From Rhodospirillaceae bacterium (lineage in GTDB: Bacteria > Pseudomonadota > Alphaproteobacteria > UBA6615): a stretch of 44,686 bases of DNA. Where the stretch lies: NCBI GenBank assembly GCA_018702955.1, contig JABJEK010000017.1, forward strand, positions 1-44,686, written 5' to 3'. Each line of letters opens with the position of its first letter. Positions within the stretch are counted from its first letter, which is position 1. The position numbers and the translations under genes were made by a program. This document shows, piece after piece, positions 7,844 to 16,139 of the stretch. The notes under the pieces are model-generated. The model saw only the letters and a program-made list of their open reading frames with translations, ran no database searches and was not told the origin of the DNA.

Positions 7844-9634
7844 TTAGGCCTTCGCGGAGAGATAGCCACGCCAACTTCCCAGATCGGAAATATCCAGGGC
7901 ACCTTCGGCCGCATAGGCCTCGCAGATGAAGCCCTTCACCAGGGACCCGTCTTCGAGTTCGACGGTACCGATACCCAGCGGCGCGGGAATCCCGGCCATG
8001 AAGCTACCGAAATTCACCTGGGGGATCGCCCAGACTTCCACATCAATCGCCACACCATCGGTTTCGGTGCGGATCATGCCCGGGCGCGGCGGCTCGAACG
8101 CTTCGAGCGCATAGAAACGATAATGCGGCGCAGACTTGGCCGTCTGCACCAGCATCGCACCTCGTTCGATCAGCTGGTGGTTCAGGGGCAAACCCGACAT
8201 ATGCGCCCCGCAGGCCACCAGAAGCATCATGTCGTCGTCGCTATCGTCGGCTTCGGGCCCATCTGCGGGCAACGGTGCACGGGCGGCTCCCATACCTGTC
8301 TCGGCGGCGCGGTGCATCGCATCTGCCAACGGCAGGATCGCACGGTCACGAAAGGCCGGTGCAATGAACGTGACGCCAAACGGTAGACCATTGTCCAGAA
8401 ACCCGGCCGGCACGGCGGTGCCGCACAAATCCAGCAGGTTCATATAGTTGGTGTAGTAACCAAGGTTCGAATTCAGCTGGATCGGGTCCGCCTCGAGTTC
8501 CGCAATCGTATAAATGGTCCCCGCGGTCGGCGTCATCATGACATCGATATCCTGCCAGACCGGCTCGACAGCGCGACGCAGCGCCTGCATCCGGTATTCA
8601 GCCGCGAATGCTTCCGCCGCACTGGGTTTGGCCCCGCCCCCGATGATTTCGCGCGTTACCGGATGGACCGCGTCGGGATGCGCGTCGAAGAACTCCTGGA
8701 TGCCAACATAGCGCTCGGCCACCCAAGGCCCCTCGTATAGCAGGCGCGCGGCCTCCAGGAACGGCGCCAGATCAACCTCGACGATGCTCGCACCCAGGCC
8801 CTTGGCGCGTGAAACTGCGTCGTGGAACAGCTTCTCGGCTGCCTCGTCCCCGAAGAATTCGAGATTTTCGGACTTCGGGACGCCAACGCGCGCGCCTTGG
8901 GGTGTAATCGAAGCACCGGCTGGAACATTCGCTACGTCTCGCGAATACGGGTCCTGTTCGTCGAAACCCGCAGCGACATCGAGCACGGTTTGTGCATCTG
9001 CGGCGCAATTGGCGAAAATCGATATGCAATCGAGCGACCGGCACGCCGGAACCACGCCCCGTGCGCTCAACAAACCACGCGACGGCTTGAGACCGACGAT
9101 ATTGTTGAATGCCGCCGGCACCCGGCCCGAACCCGCGGTATCCGTGCCGAGCGAAAAGCTCACCAATCCGAGCGCCACCGAGACGGCAGACCCGGAGCTC
9201 GACCCGCCGGAAACATAGGCCGGATCAATCGCATTTCTGCAGGCCCCATGGGGCGACCGGGTGCCAACGAGACCGGCAGCGAACTGGTCGAGATTGGTTT
9301 TGCCGATCAGGATGGCACCCGCCGCGACCAGCCGCTCGACAACTGGCGAGGATATGTCGGGCGTGTAGGCAAATTCCGGACAGCCCGCCGTCGTCGGCAT
9401 GCCCGCGACATCGATATTGTCCTTCACCGCAAACGGAATGCCGAAAAGTGGCAGCTCCGCCGGGTCCAGGGAAGCCAGCCGGTTTGCCTCGGCGATCACC
9501 TGCTCATCGGGAACCCGCGCGATCCAGACATTGCCGTCATCCGCATCTTTCACGCGCGACAGGGTTTCGCGCACCACTTTATCCACGTCACCCGGGGACC
9601 GAAGGTATTGCTCACGGAGGGAATTAATATTCAT
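7844..9634 (-). CDS. atzF: Allophanate hydrolase (amidase signature family)
   Basis: Hydrolyses allophanate to ammonia and carbon dioxide, the last step of cyanurate/biuret and of urea-amidolyase routes. The 596-residue protein has an amidase-signature domain with the Ser-cisSer-Lys triad Lys71 (FAVKDNID), Ser145 (SGGSSSGSA) and Ser169 (DTAGSGR). The spacings 74 and 24 match AtzF (Lys91, Ser165, Ser189). An extra C-terminal domain of about 130 residues (from DDDMMLLVACGAHMSG) is the one found in AtzF/DUR1-type enzymes and absent from plain amidases. The ATG at 9634 is chosen over upstream codons because MNINSLREQY fits the family start; no strong ribosome site is visible. It is transcribed away from the biuret-hydrolase-like gene, sharing its promoter region. 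Confidence 0.93.
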   Translation of the reverse strand: MNINSLREQYLRSPGDVDKVVRETLSRVKDADDGNVWIARVPDEQVIAEANRLASLDPAELPLFGIPFAVKDNIDVAGMPTTAGCPEFAYTPDISSPVVERLVAAGAILIGKTNLDQFAAGLVGTRSPHGACRNAIDPAYVSGGSSSGSAVSVALGLVSFSLGTDTAGSGRVPAAFNNIVGLKPSRGLLSARGVVPACRSLDCISIFANCAADAQTVLDVAAGFDEQDPYSRDVANVPAGASITPQGARVGVPKSENLEFFGDEAAEKLFHDAVSRAKGLGASIVEVDLAPFLEAARLLYEGPWVAERYVGIQEFFDAHPDAVHPVTREIIGGGAKPSAAEAFAAEYRMQALRRAVEPVWQDIDVMMTPTAGTIYTIAELEADPIQLNSNLGYYTNYMNLLDLCGTAVPAGFLDNGLPFGVTFIAPAFRDRAILPLADAMHRAAETGMGAARAPLPADGPEADDSDDDMMLLVACGAHMSGLPLNHQLIERGAMLVQTAKSAPHYRFYALEAFEPPRPGMIRTETDGVAIDVEVWAIPQVNFGSFMAGIPAPLGIGTVELEDGSLVKGFICEAYAAEGALDISDLGSWRGYLSAKA

Positions 9635-9663
9635 ATCTATCAATCTGTTATCCGAAGATCCTG

Positions 9664-9687
9664 AGCACATGCACGAGTGCATGTGCT
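9664..9687. promoter_or_regulatory. 24-bp perfect dyad, candidate operator between divergent genes
   Basis: AGCACATGCAC (9664-9674) and GTGCATGTGCT (9677-9687) are exact reverse complements separated by GA. The dyad begins 30 bases upstream of the atzF start and lies about 150 bases upstream of the divergent cysteine hydrolase. Its symmetry and position suit a dimeric repressor or activator controlling both directions. No regulator gene is adjacent, so the binding protein is unknown. Confidence 0.55.
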
Positions 9688-9833
9688 TCGGGAGCGGCAA
9701 TCTGCCGTCGAATTGGGCACTTCAGGACCTTCCCAACGCGGAACGGTGCGGTGTATCGTTTTGGCATCACGGCTTAACGCGCAGAATTCAGCACACGTTA
9801 TAGAGCTACCTGACGCCATAGGGGACCGAATTG

Positions 9834-10505
9834 GTGACGAAAAGTCATATTTTCGAAGCTGAGCCTTATCCTCTGCCTTTTGAGCCGGCGGCAACGGCGC
9901 TGCTCATTATCGACATGCAACGCGATTTCCTGGAACCCGGCGGGTTCGGTGAGATGCTGGGAAACGACGTGTCGCTGCTTCGCACGACCATCGAACCTTG
10001 CACGCGCATCCTGAAAGCAGCACGGGACAGCGGCTTAACGGTCATTCACACCCGCGAAGGCCATCGCCCCGACCTGACAGACGCACCACCGAGCAAGCTT
10101 TCGCGCGGCGGGCTTGAAGTCGGAATCGGCGATGCGGGCCCCATGGGACGAATTCTGGTCCGCGGCGAACCAGGACACGACATCATTCCGGAACTAGCAC
10201 CCGGCGACGACGAACCGGTCATCGACAAGCCCGGCAAGGGCGCGTTCTACGAGACCGATCTCGATCTGATCCTGAAGAACCGCGGAATCTCGACGTTGAT
10301 CGTCTGCGGTGTGACCACCGAAGTCTGCGTCCACACGACCGTTCGCCAGGCGAATGACCGGGGCTATGAATGCGTGGTGCTCGCCGATTGCGTGGGATCA
10401 TATTTCCCCGAATTTCAGCGGGTCGGACTGGAAATGATCAAGGCTCAGGGCGGAATCTTCGGATGGGTGAGTGATTCCGCGCGTGCCGTTCAGGCACTGG
10501 GGTAG
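9834..10505 (+). CDS. biuH: Biuret-hydrolase-like cysteine hydrolase (isochorismatase family)
   Basis: Isochorismatase-family amidohydrolase, 223 residues, with the catalytic triad Asp27 (LLIIDMQRDF), Lys132 (VIDKPGKGAF) and Cys165 (VTTEVCVHTT). Distances match BiuH of Rhizobium (Asp36, Lys142, Cys175), and Gln205 in KAQGGIFG aligns with its Gln215. Other shared strings I recall from BiuH are IHTREGHRPDL and GRILVRGEPG. BiuH converts biuret to allophanate and ammonia, and an allophanate hydrolase gene is divergently adjacent, which supports the call. Triuret hydrolase and ureidoacrylate hydrolase are close relatives and remain possible. GTG 9834 is preferred, 8 bases after AGGGGA; TTG 9831 is also in frame. 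Confidence 0.8.
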   Translation: MTKSHIFEAEPYPLPFEPAATALLIIDMQRDFLEPGGFGEMLGNDVSLLRTTIEPCTRILKAARDSGLTVIHTREGHRPDLTDAPPSKLSRGGLEVGIGDAGPMGRILVRGEPGHDIIPELAPGDDEPVIDKPGKGAFYETDLDLILKNRGISTLIVCGVTTEVCVHTTVRQANDRGYECVVLADCVGSYFPEFQRVGLEMIKAQGGIFGWVSDSARAVQALG

Positions 10506-10574
10506 CGCGCAAGACAAGGATTACGGACACAAGAGCGTTTCGGTTTAAATGCATTCGATAGGGGGAATTAGCGA

Positions 10575-12131
10575 ATGAGTACGACAAAAGCTTCATGGTG
10601 GGTTCCAGGTGACTGGAACGCGCTCTTTGGCCTCGGGACAAACGTCCTGGTCAATCTTCTGGTCCTCACGGTCCTGCTGAAATTCGTCATTCAGTTGCCC
10701 GACGAGGTCATCTTCGGCCGCATCCTGCCCGCCGTCGGTTTGATGATCTTTCTCGGCAACATGTTCTACGCCTATCTGGCCCAGAAACTGGCCAGCAAGA
10801 CCGGGCGCAGCGATGTCGCCGCCCTGCCCTCGGGCCCCAGCGTCCCGCACATGTTCTTCGTCGTCCTGGCGATCATGCTGCCCATCAAGATCCAGACCGG
10901 CGATCCGTTGCTGGCCTGGCAAGCGGGCCTCGCCTGGGTGTTCATCGAAGGCATCGTGCTGTTCGCCGGCGCATTCGTCGCGCCGCATGTCCGGCGCCTG
11001 ACGCCGCGCGCAGCCCTGCTGGGCACGCTGGCCGGTATTTCGATCACTTTCATCTCGATGCGACCGGCGATGGAAATTTTCGAGAGCCCGGTGATCGGTC
11101 TTGTTTCGCTGGCCATCATCCTCGCCAGCTGGTTTGGCGGCGTCCGCTATCCCGGCAAGATTCCTGCCGGTCTGATCGCCATCGGCGTCGGCACGTTGCT
11201 GGCCTGGCTCAGCACCTGGTTCGATCTGGGGATTGGCCTGATGAGCGTCGACAGCGTGAGCCAGTCGATCGGTGCCATCGGGTTTGCATTGCCGGCCATC
11301 TCGTTCGGCCAGGTATTTGACGGCCTCAATCAGTATTGGGCCTTCATCCTGGTGACCGCGATCCCGTTCGGCGTCTACGACTTCATCGAAGCCATGGACA
11401 ATGTCGAAAGCGCGGCCGTCGCGGGTGACGAATACAGCGAGAAACAGGTGATTGGTGCCGAGGGCATCATCAGCCTGATTGGCACGCTGTTCGGCAGCCC
11501 GTTCGCCAACGCCGTCTACATCGGACATCCCGGTTGGAAGGAAATGGGTGGCCGCATCGGTTACTCGGCTGTCACAGGCATCTTCGTCCTCGTGGTGACA
11601 TGGCTCGGGATTGTCGGGCTGTTGCTCGCGGTGATCCCGCAGGTCGCGATCATCCCGATCCTGCTCTACATCGGCATGCTCATCGGCGCGCAGGCGTTCC
11701 AGTCGACGCCGTCCAAACACGCACCGGCGATCATCTTTGCGCTCATACCCAACCTTGCGGCATGGGGCAAAGTGCTGATCGATGGCGCGCTCGGGGCGGC
11801 CGGTACAAACGCCGGGGCCGTTGGCTTGGACAAGCTGGCCAATCAGGGTGTGCTGTACCGGGGGCTCGAAGTCCTCGGCAGCGGCGCGATCCTCGTCGGG
11901 CTCATCTTCGGTGCGATGGCCGTCTTCATCATCGACCGCAACTACAAGCCGGCGGCTGCATTCGCACTGACGGCTGCCGTGCTGAGCTATTTCGGGTTCA
12001 TCCACGGTCCCGCCGTGGGTATCGGCAGCGGGCTCGGCATATCGCCAATGATCACGATCGCTTATCTGGCTGTTGCCGCGATCCTGTTCTGGTGTGACGG
12101 TCTCGAGAAGTCCGAGGCCCAAGCCGAATAG
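10575..12131 (+). CDS. NCS2/AzgA-like nucleobase-type permease
   Basis: Integral membrane transporter of 518 residues with about 12 to 14 hydrophobic segments, beginning WWVPGDWNALFGLGTNVLVN. Segment patterns such as FGVYDFIEAMDNVESAAVAG and the C-terminal GLGISPMITIAYLA resemble the AzgA-type purine permeases of the NCS2 group, in which an Asn-Val-Glu-like loop contributes to substrate binding. A strong GGGGGAA site precedes the ATG. It is 69 bases downstream of the cysteine hydrolase gene and just before a terminator, so it probably imports the substrate of this cluster, which may be a ureide or biuret-like compound rather than a purine. The substrate is inferred from context only. Confidence 0.8.
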   Translation: MSTTKASWWVPGDWNALFGLGTNVLVNLLVLTVLLKFVIQLPDEVIFGRILPAVGLMIFLGNMFYAYLAQKLASKTGRSDVAALPSGPSVPHMFFVVLAIMLPIKIQTGDPLLAWQAGLAWVFIEGIVLFAGAFVAPHVRRLTPRAALLGTLAGISITFISMRPAMEIFESPVIGLVSLAIILASWFGGVRYPGKIPAGLIAIGVGTLLAWLSTWFDLGIGLMSVDSVSQSIGAIGFALPAISFGQVFDGLNQYWAFILVTAIPFGVYDFIEAMDNVESAAVAGDEYSEKQVIGAEGIISLIGTLFGSPFANAVYIGHPGWKEMGGRIGYSAVTGIFVLVVTWLGIVGLLLAVIPQVAIIPILLYIGMLIGAQAFQSTPSKHAPAIIFALIPNLAAWGKVLIDGALGAAGTNAGAVGLDKLANQGVLYRGLEVLGSGAILVGLIFGAMAVFIIDRNYKPAAAFALTAAVLSYFGFIHGPAVGIGSGLGISPMITIAYLAVAAILFWCDGLEKSEAQAE

Positions 12132-12147
12132 TTAACCACGCAAGCAT

Positions 12148-12187
12148 CCGGCGGGCTGCCATTGGGGAGCCCGCCGGTTTTGTTTTT
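12148..12187 (+). terminator. Intrinsic terminator after the permease gene
   Basis: CCGGCGGGCT (12148-12157) and AGCCCGCCGG (12168-12177) form a perfect 10-bp stem with a 10-base loop, followed directly by TTTTGTTTTT. It splits the cluster: transcripts from the hydrolase/permease promoter should mostly stop here, leaving the allH-to-kinase genes to readthrough or their own promoter in the 40 bases before 12228. Confidence 0.88.
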
Positions 12188-12227
12188 AGGGCCCGACACG
12201 CGTCGGGCAAGCCGATAAGGAACCCAT

Positions 12228-13190
12228 ATGCGTTTGGCCGTGACCGATATGCCGGAGCATTTCCCTGCGCAAATCGCGGACGGCCAAACCATGAGTGTGT
12301 TTCCCCGTGTCATCAATCTGGCACTCAACTGCGACCGGAACAGGCGTTCGATCGTCACAATCGACGCACGCGACAAGGCGCCGTTGGCGCCCGGTACAGC
12401 GCGGCTGACCGCGCCCGCGGAACTGGATTTTTCACATCTCGTCCGCCCCGGTACCGATCTGGCAGTTCGAGGGGGAATACTGCGGATACACAGCGCCGAC
12501 CTGGCTTTTGATTTTCGTGGTGCTGCGCCCGTGGCCTGGGAAGTCCGCCCAACCCGTCCGAAACCGAACCAATCCAGACTGTCCACCGGTTGGATCGACG
12601 CATGGTCATTGTTCATCGACGCACCCGATCCTTGTGGATTCGCCGCAGCGCTCTTCGCCGATACACAGCGAAGCGCGTTTGATCGCGCACTCGCGCGCAG
12701 GGTTCGAGCCACGGTGCCGGATTTCATGCGCGCCGGCGCAGACACGAGCCTGCCGGACGCCTGGGCGTGTTTACGGCGCCTGCTTGGTGTTGGCCTTGGC
12801 CTGACGCCTTCCGGCGACGATTTTTCAACCGGTTTCTTTCTGGGCTTCGAACGCACTTCGCATGAGCCCGGCCAGCGGGATTTTCTTCACGGCCTGACCC
12901 GGGCCACGCTTACGCAGACGCACGACAGCACCGACGTCTCGCGCGCCTGCCTCACACATGCAGCAGCCGGTCGCTTCTCGGCCCCGTTGACGGGTCTCGC
13001 CGATGGAATTGTCCGCCACGCCGACAATTTGCCGACACGTCTGGCAAACGTCCTCGAGATGGGCCACAGCTCGGGCCGCGATGCCGCGTTTGGCGTGTTA
13101 TGCGGCCTGGCTGTTCGCAATCCCGACCTCCGCGCGCGCGTCATCACCCAACTCAACAACGCTCACATGCAAGAGAAATCAGCCCGATGA
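12228..13190 (+). CDS. allH: DUF2877 protein, AllH-type carbamoyltransferase subunit
   Basis: DUF2877 protein of 320 residues (E. coli YlbF, now AllH). The diagnostic motif LGLTPSGDDFSTGFFLGF is near residue 188 and a second conserved segment SSGRDAAFGVL near residue 285. In E. coli AllF, AllG and AllH are assigned as the oxamate carbamoyltransferase that phosphorolyses oxalurate to oxamate and carbamoyl phosphate in anaerobic allantoin use. A GGAAC site precedes the ATG. The stop codon overlaps the next start as ATGA, so the two are translationally coupled. Gene order here is H-F-G-kinase. The true substrate in this organism is open because no allantoin genes are in view. Confidence 0.87.
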   Translation: MRLAVTDMPEHFPAQIADGQTMSVFPRVINLALNCDRNRRSIVTIDARDKAPLAPGTARLTAPAELDFSHLVRPGTDLAVRGGILRIHSADLAFDFRGAAPVAWEVRPTRPKPNQSRLSTGWIDAWSLFIDAPDPCGFAAALFADTQRSAFDRALARRVRATVPDFMRAGADTSLPDAWACLRRLLGVGLGLTPSGDDFSTGFFLGFERTSHEPGQRDFLHGLTRATLTQTHDSTDVSRACLTHAAAGRFSAPLTGLADGIVRHADNLPTRLANVLEMGHSSGRDAAFGVLCGLAVRNPDLRARVITQLNNAHMQEKSAR

Positions 13191-14710
13191 ATATGGGAAC
13201 TCGCATCATTGCCGACATGTACAGGGACTCCGTGGCCCTGATGAAAATCTCGTCGGCGATCACTCTGCTCGATGGCGTCAGTCAGGCCTCCTGCATCATG
13301 GCGACACCGGCCAATCTCGATCTCCTGCGCGAGGCAGGACTGATCGATGGCGACCCCGGGGCGCGGCCAAACGAGGTGCTTATCGCGGTGGAGGCCGAAA
13401 CAGACACGGCATTAGGCGCAGCCCTCGATGCCGCCGAGGCAGAACTGCGGGCCGACCCGGTGATCGCGGATGGCGGCGGCGATGTATCGGAACCGCTCCG
13501 CAGCATCGAGATGGCCCTCGATGCAAATGTAGATGCGAACTTTACGCTGATCGCGACCCCGGGGCCGTTCGCCGCGGCCGAGGCCTTCAAGTCGGTGCGG
13601 CTCGGCCTGAATGTCATGATGTTCAGCGACAATGTATCGATCGAAGACGAACTCGCACTCAAGACCCAGGCCGATCAGGCCGGACTCATGGTCATGGGGC
13701 CTGATTGCGGCACCGCAATCATCGATGGCTCGCCACTCGGATTCGCCAACGTCGTACGCCGTGGAGATATCGGAATCGTTGCCGCCTCGGGCACCGGATT
13801 GCAGCAGGTCTCCTGCCTGATCGATGCCGCAGGATGTGGTGTATCCCAAGCCATTGGCACGGGTGGCCGCGATCTCGACAGCCGGATCGGCGGCATCACC
13901 ACCAAGCGCGCGATCACGTCACTCGGGGCCGACCCCGACACGAAGATCATCGTGCTGATCTCCAAGCCGCCCGCACCAGACGTCGCCAAGGCCGTGCTCG
14001 AACATGCTGTTGCGACCGGCAAACCCGTTGTCGCGTGCCTGCTCGGACATACGCCATCGGAACCCAGCCTTTCAGGTGTGTCTTTCGCGAGCACCTTGGA
14101 AGAGGCCGCATATCTGGCCATTGCAGCCTCCGGCGCCACAGGGAACAAACCTGGTGGATTGATCGAAGCCGCCCTGCCCGGCCTGAATGCGGATCGCCGC
14201 TACCTTCGCGCGCTCTATAGCGGTGGCACCTTCTGTTATGAGGCGCTGACGATGCTCGGCGGGACGCTCGATGCCGTCTACTCAAACACGTCCAGCACAG
14301 GCATCCAGACCCTCACCGACCCATGGACGAGTACCGCCCACACTGTCCTGGACCTCGGCGACGACCTGTTCACCCGCGGTCGGCCGCACCCGATGATCGA
14401 CCACCGATTGCGCAATGACCGGATCGTTGCCGAGGCACAAGACCCCGACACCGCGGTGATCCTGTTCGACGTCGTCCTCGGCCATGGCTCCCACGAAGAC
14501 CCGGTCGCGGCCATGGCCCCGGCACTTTCGGCCGTGCCCGGTCAAAAGGACGGCGGGCCGGTTCTGCTCGGGTTTGTCTGCGGCACCGGCGGTGATCCAC
14601 AGGGGCTTACCCGCCAGCGTGAAGCGATGGCTGATCTCGGCGTGCTCGTCGCCGATAACAATGCCCAGGCGGTTCGTACGGCTGCCGCGATCCTGGAGAG
14701 TGCACAATGA
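13187..14710 (+). CDS. allF: FdrA/AllF-type acyl-CoA synthetase-like carbamoyltransferase subunit
   Basis: FdrA family protein of 507 residues, related to the alpha subunit of succinyl-CoA synthetase (CoA-binding and flavodoxin-like ligase domains). Conserved stretches include GLMVMGPDCGTAIIDGSPLG near residue 165 and IGIVAASGTGLQQVSC followed by AIGTGGRDLD near residue 225. In E. coli it is AllF, part of oxamate carbamoyltransferase. The ATG at 13187 overlaps the allH stop (ATGA), which decides the start; the frame upstream to 13100 lies inside allH. Its own stop overlaps the start of allG the same way. Two overlaps in a row suggest equimolar production of a three-subunit complex. Confidence 0.9.
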   Translation: MNMGTRIIADMYRDSVALMKISSAITLLDGVSQASCIMATPANLDLLREAGLIDGDPGARPNEVLIAVEAETDTALGAALDAAEAELRADPVIADGGGDVSEPLRSIEMALDANVDANFTLIATPGPFAAAEAFKSVRLGLNVMMFSDNVSIEDELALKTQADQAGLMVMGPDCGTAIIDGSPLGFANVVRRGDIGIVAASGTGLQQVSCLIDAAGCGVSQAIGTGGRDLDSRIGGITTKRAITSLGADPDTKIIVLISKPPAPDVAKAVLEHAVATGKPVVACLLGHTPSEPSLSGVSFASTLEEAAYLAIAASGATGNKPGGLIEAALPGLNADRRYLRALYSGGTFCYEALTMLGGTLDAVYSNTSSTGIQTLTDPWTSTAHTVLDLGDDLFTRGRPHPMIDHRLRNDRIVAEAQDPDTAVILFDVVLGHGSHEDPVAAMAPALSAVPGQKDGGPVLLGFVCGTGGDPQGLTRQREAMADLGVLVADNNAQAVRTAAAILESAQ

Positions 14711-16110
14711 GCGATCTGTTTGGCGCACCTCTTTCGGTCATCAATGTCGGGTTGGCGCAGTTCGCCGAACCCATCCGCGCGGCGGGCGCGAATGTTGTCG
14801 ATGTCGAATGGGCCCCCCCGGCCCACGATGAAGATATCGCGCGCGCACTCGCCCGCCTCGTCAACCGGGCCGATATCGAAGCGGCCAACCAGACCGCCTT
14901 CGGCCGTTACCTGGCGGCGCAGCCGACACTTAAGGGGGTCGGGATCGCGCGCGACGTACTCGACGGGTTGGGCGAACGGATGATCCTGCATTCCGGCCCA
15001 CCGATCACCTGGGATGAGATGTGCGCACCCGTCCGCGGCGCGATCGCCGGTGCGTGTGTGTATGAGGGCTGGGCCGAGACACCCGCAGAGGCGGAAACCC
15101 TGGCCGGGTCGGGCGAGATTTCCTTCGCACCCTGTCACCATTTCGGCGCCGTGGGCCCGATGGCGGGAATCATCAGCCCGTCGATGCCGCTCTGGATCAT
15201 CGAGGATCCGGTTCATGATCACACGACCTTCTCGAACCTGAACGAGGGCCTCGGCAAGGTACTCCGTTTCGGCGCCAATTCCCCCGACGTGATTGCGCAT
15301 CTGGAGTGGATGCGTGATGTGCTCGCCCCGGCGCTGGTTGCGACACTCGAAACGCTCGGCGACCTCGAACTCAAGCCCATCATGGCCCAGGCCCTTCACA
15401 TGGGTGACGAAGTGCACAACCGGAACGGCGCGGCCTCGGCGCTTTTGATCAAGCGCCTCATTCCCGCAGCCCTGGATGCCGGGCTCGATGCCAAGACCCT
15501 GTCCGACGTGGTCACCTTCATCAACTCGAACGACCATTTCTTCCTCAACCTGTCGATGGCCGCGTGCAAATCCATGCTCGATGCCGCGCACGGCGTGCCC
15601 GGCTCCAGCCTGGTGACCGCCATGGCTCGCAACGGCGTTAATTTCGGCATCCGTGTCAGCGGACTGGGCGACACCTGGTTCGAGGCACCGGCCTCGATCA
15701 TCGATGGCTTGTTTTTCCCCGGCTACAGCACCGCCGATGCCAACCCCGACCTGGGTGACAGCTCGATAACCGAGACCTGCGGGATCGGCGCCTTCGCCAT
15801 GGCCGCCTCTCCCGCCATCGTGCAGTTCGTCGGCGGGACGGCTTCCGACGCGCTCGCGAACTCGCGGCGCATGGGCCACATCACATTCGGTCGCAACACC
15901 GCCTTCACCTTGCCGGCACTCGATTTCATGGCGACCCCGGCGGGAATCGATATCCGCAAGGTCGTGGATACCGGGATAGCGCCCGTGATCAACACCGGCA
16001 TCGCGCACCGCGAGGCCGGCATCGGACAGGTCGGTGCCGGCATTACCCACGCCCCGCTCACATGTTTTTCGGCGGCCGTCGCCGCTCTCGCGGAGACTTT
16101 TGTTGACTGA
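14707..16110 (+). CDS. allG: DUF1116 protein, AllG-type carbamoyltransferase subunit
   Basis: DUF1116 protein of 467 residues (E. coli YlbE, now AllG). Family-typical segments are FAPCHHFGAVGPMAGIISPS near residue 140, QALHMGDEVHNRNGAA near residue 228 and GVNFGIRVSGLGDTWFEAP near residue 312; the His and Asp residues in these segments are plausible catalytic or binding residues, though I know of no proven assignment. The start overlaps the allF stop by four bases. The carbamate kinase gene follows after 29 bases. Likely function: binding and transfer of the carbamoyl group within the AllFGH complex. Confidence 0.89.
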   Translation: MSDLFGAPLSVINVGLAQFAEPIRAAGANVVDVEWAPPAHDEDIARALARLVNRADIEAANQTAFGRYLAAQPTLKGVGIARDVLDGLGERMILHSGPPITWDEMCAPVRGAIAGACVYEGWAETPAEAETLAGSGEISFAPCHHFGAVGPMAGIISPSMPLWIIEDPVHDHTTFSNLNEGLGKVLRFGANSPDVIAHLEWMRDVLAPALVATLETLGDLELKPIMAQALHMGDEVHNRNGAASALLIKRLIPAALDAGLDAKTLSDVVTFINSNDHFFLNLSMAACKSMLDAAHGVPGSSLVTAMARNGVNFGIRVSGLGDTWFEAPASIIDGLFFPGYSTADANPDLGDSSITETCGIGAFAMAASPAIVQFVGGTASDALANSRRMGHITFGRNTAFTLPALDFMATPAGIDIRKVVDTGIAPVINTGIAHREAGIGQVGAGITHAPLTCFSAAVAALAETFVD

Positions 16111-16139
16111 CAACTAGGGCTTCGGAAGGAGGCGACATC

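Noticed and set aside
10593..12122. 509-codon open frame antisense to the permease
   Set aside because: It is a frame shadow of a GC-rich membrane protein gene: composition is dominated by Asp, Arg, His and Gln, with no recognisable domain and no ribosome site.
14542..16113. 523-codon open frame antisense to allG
   Set aside because: Low-complexity shadow with no family motif; the plus-strand DUF1116 gene is unambiguous.
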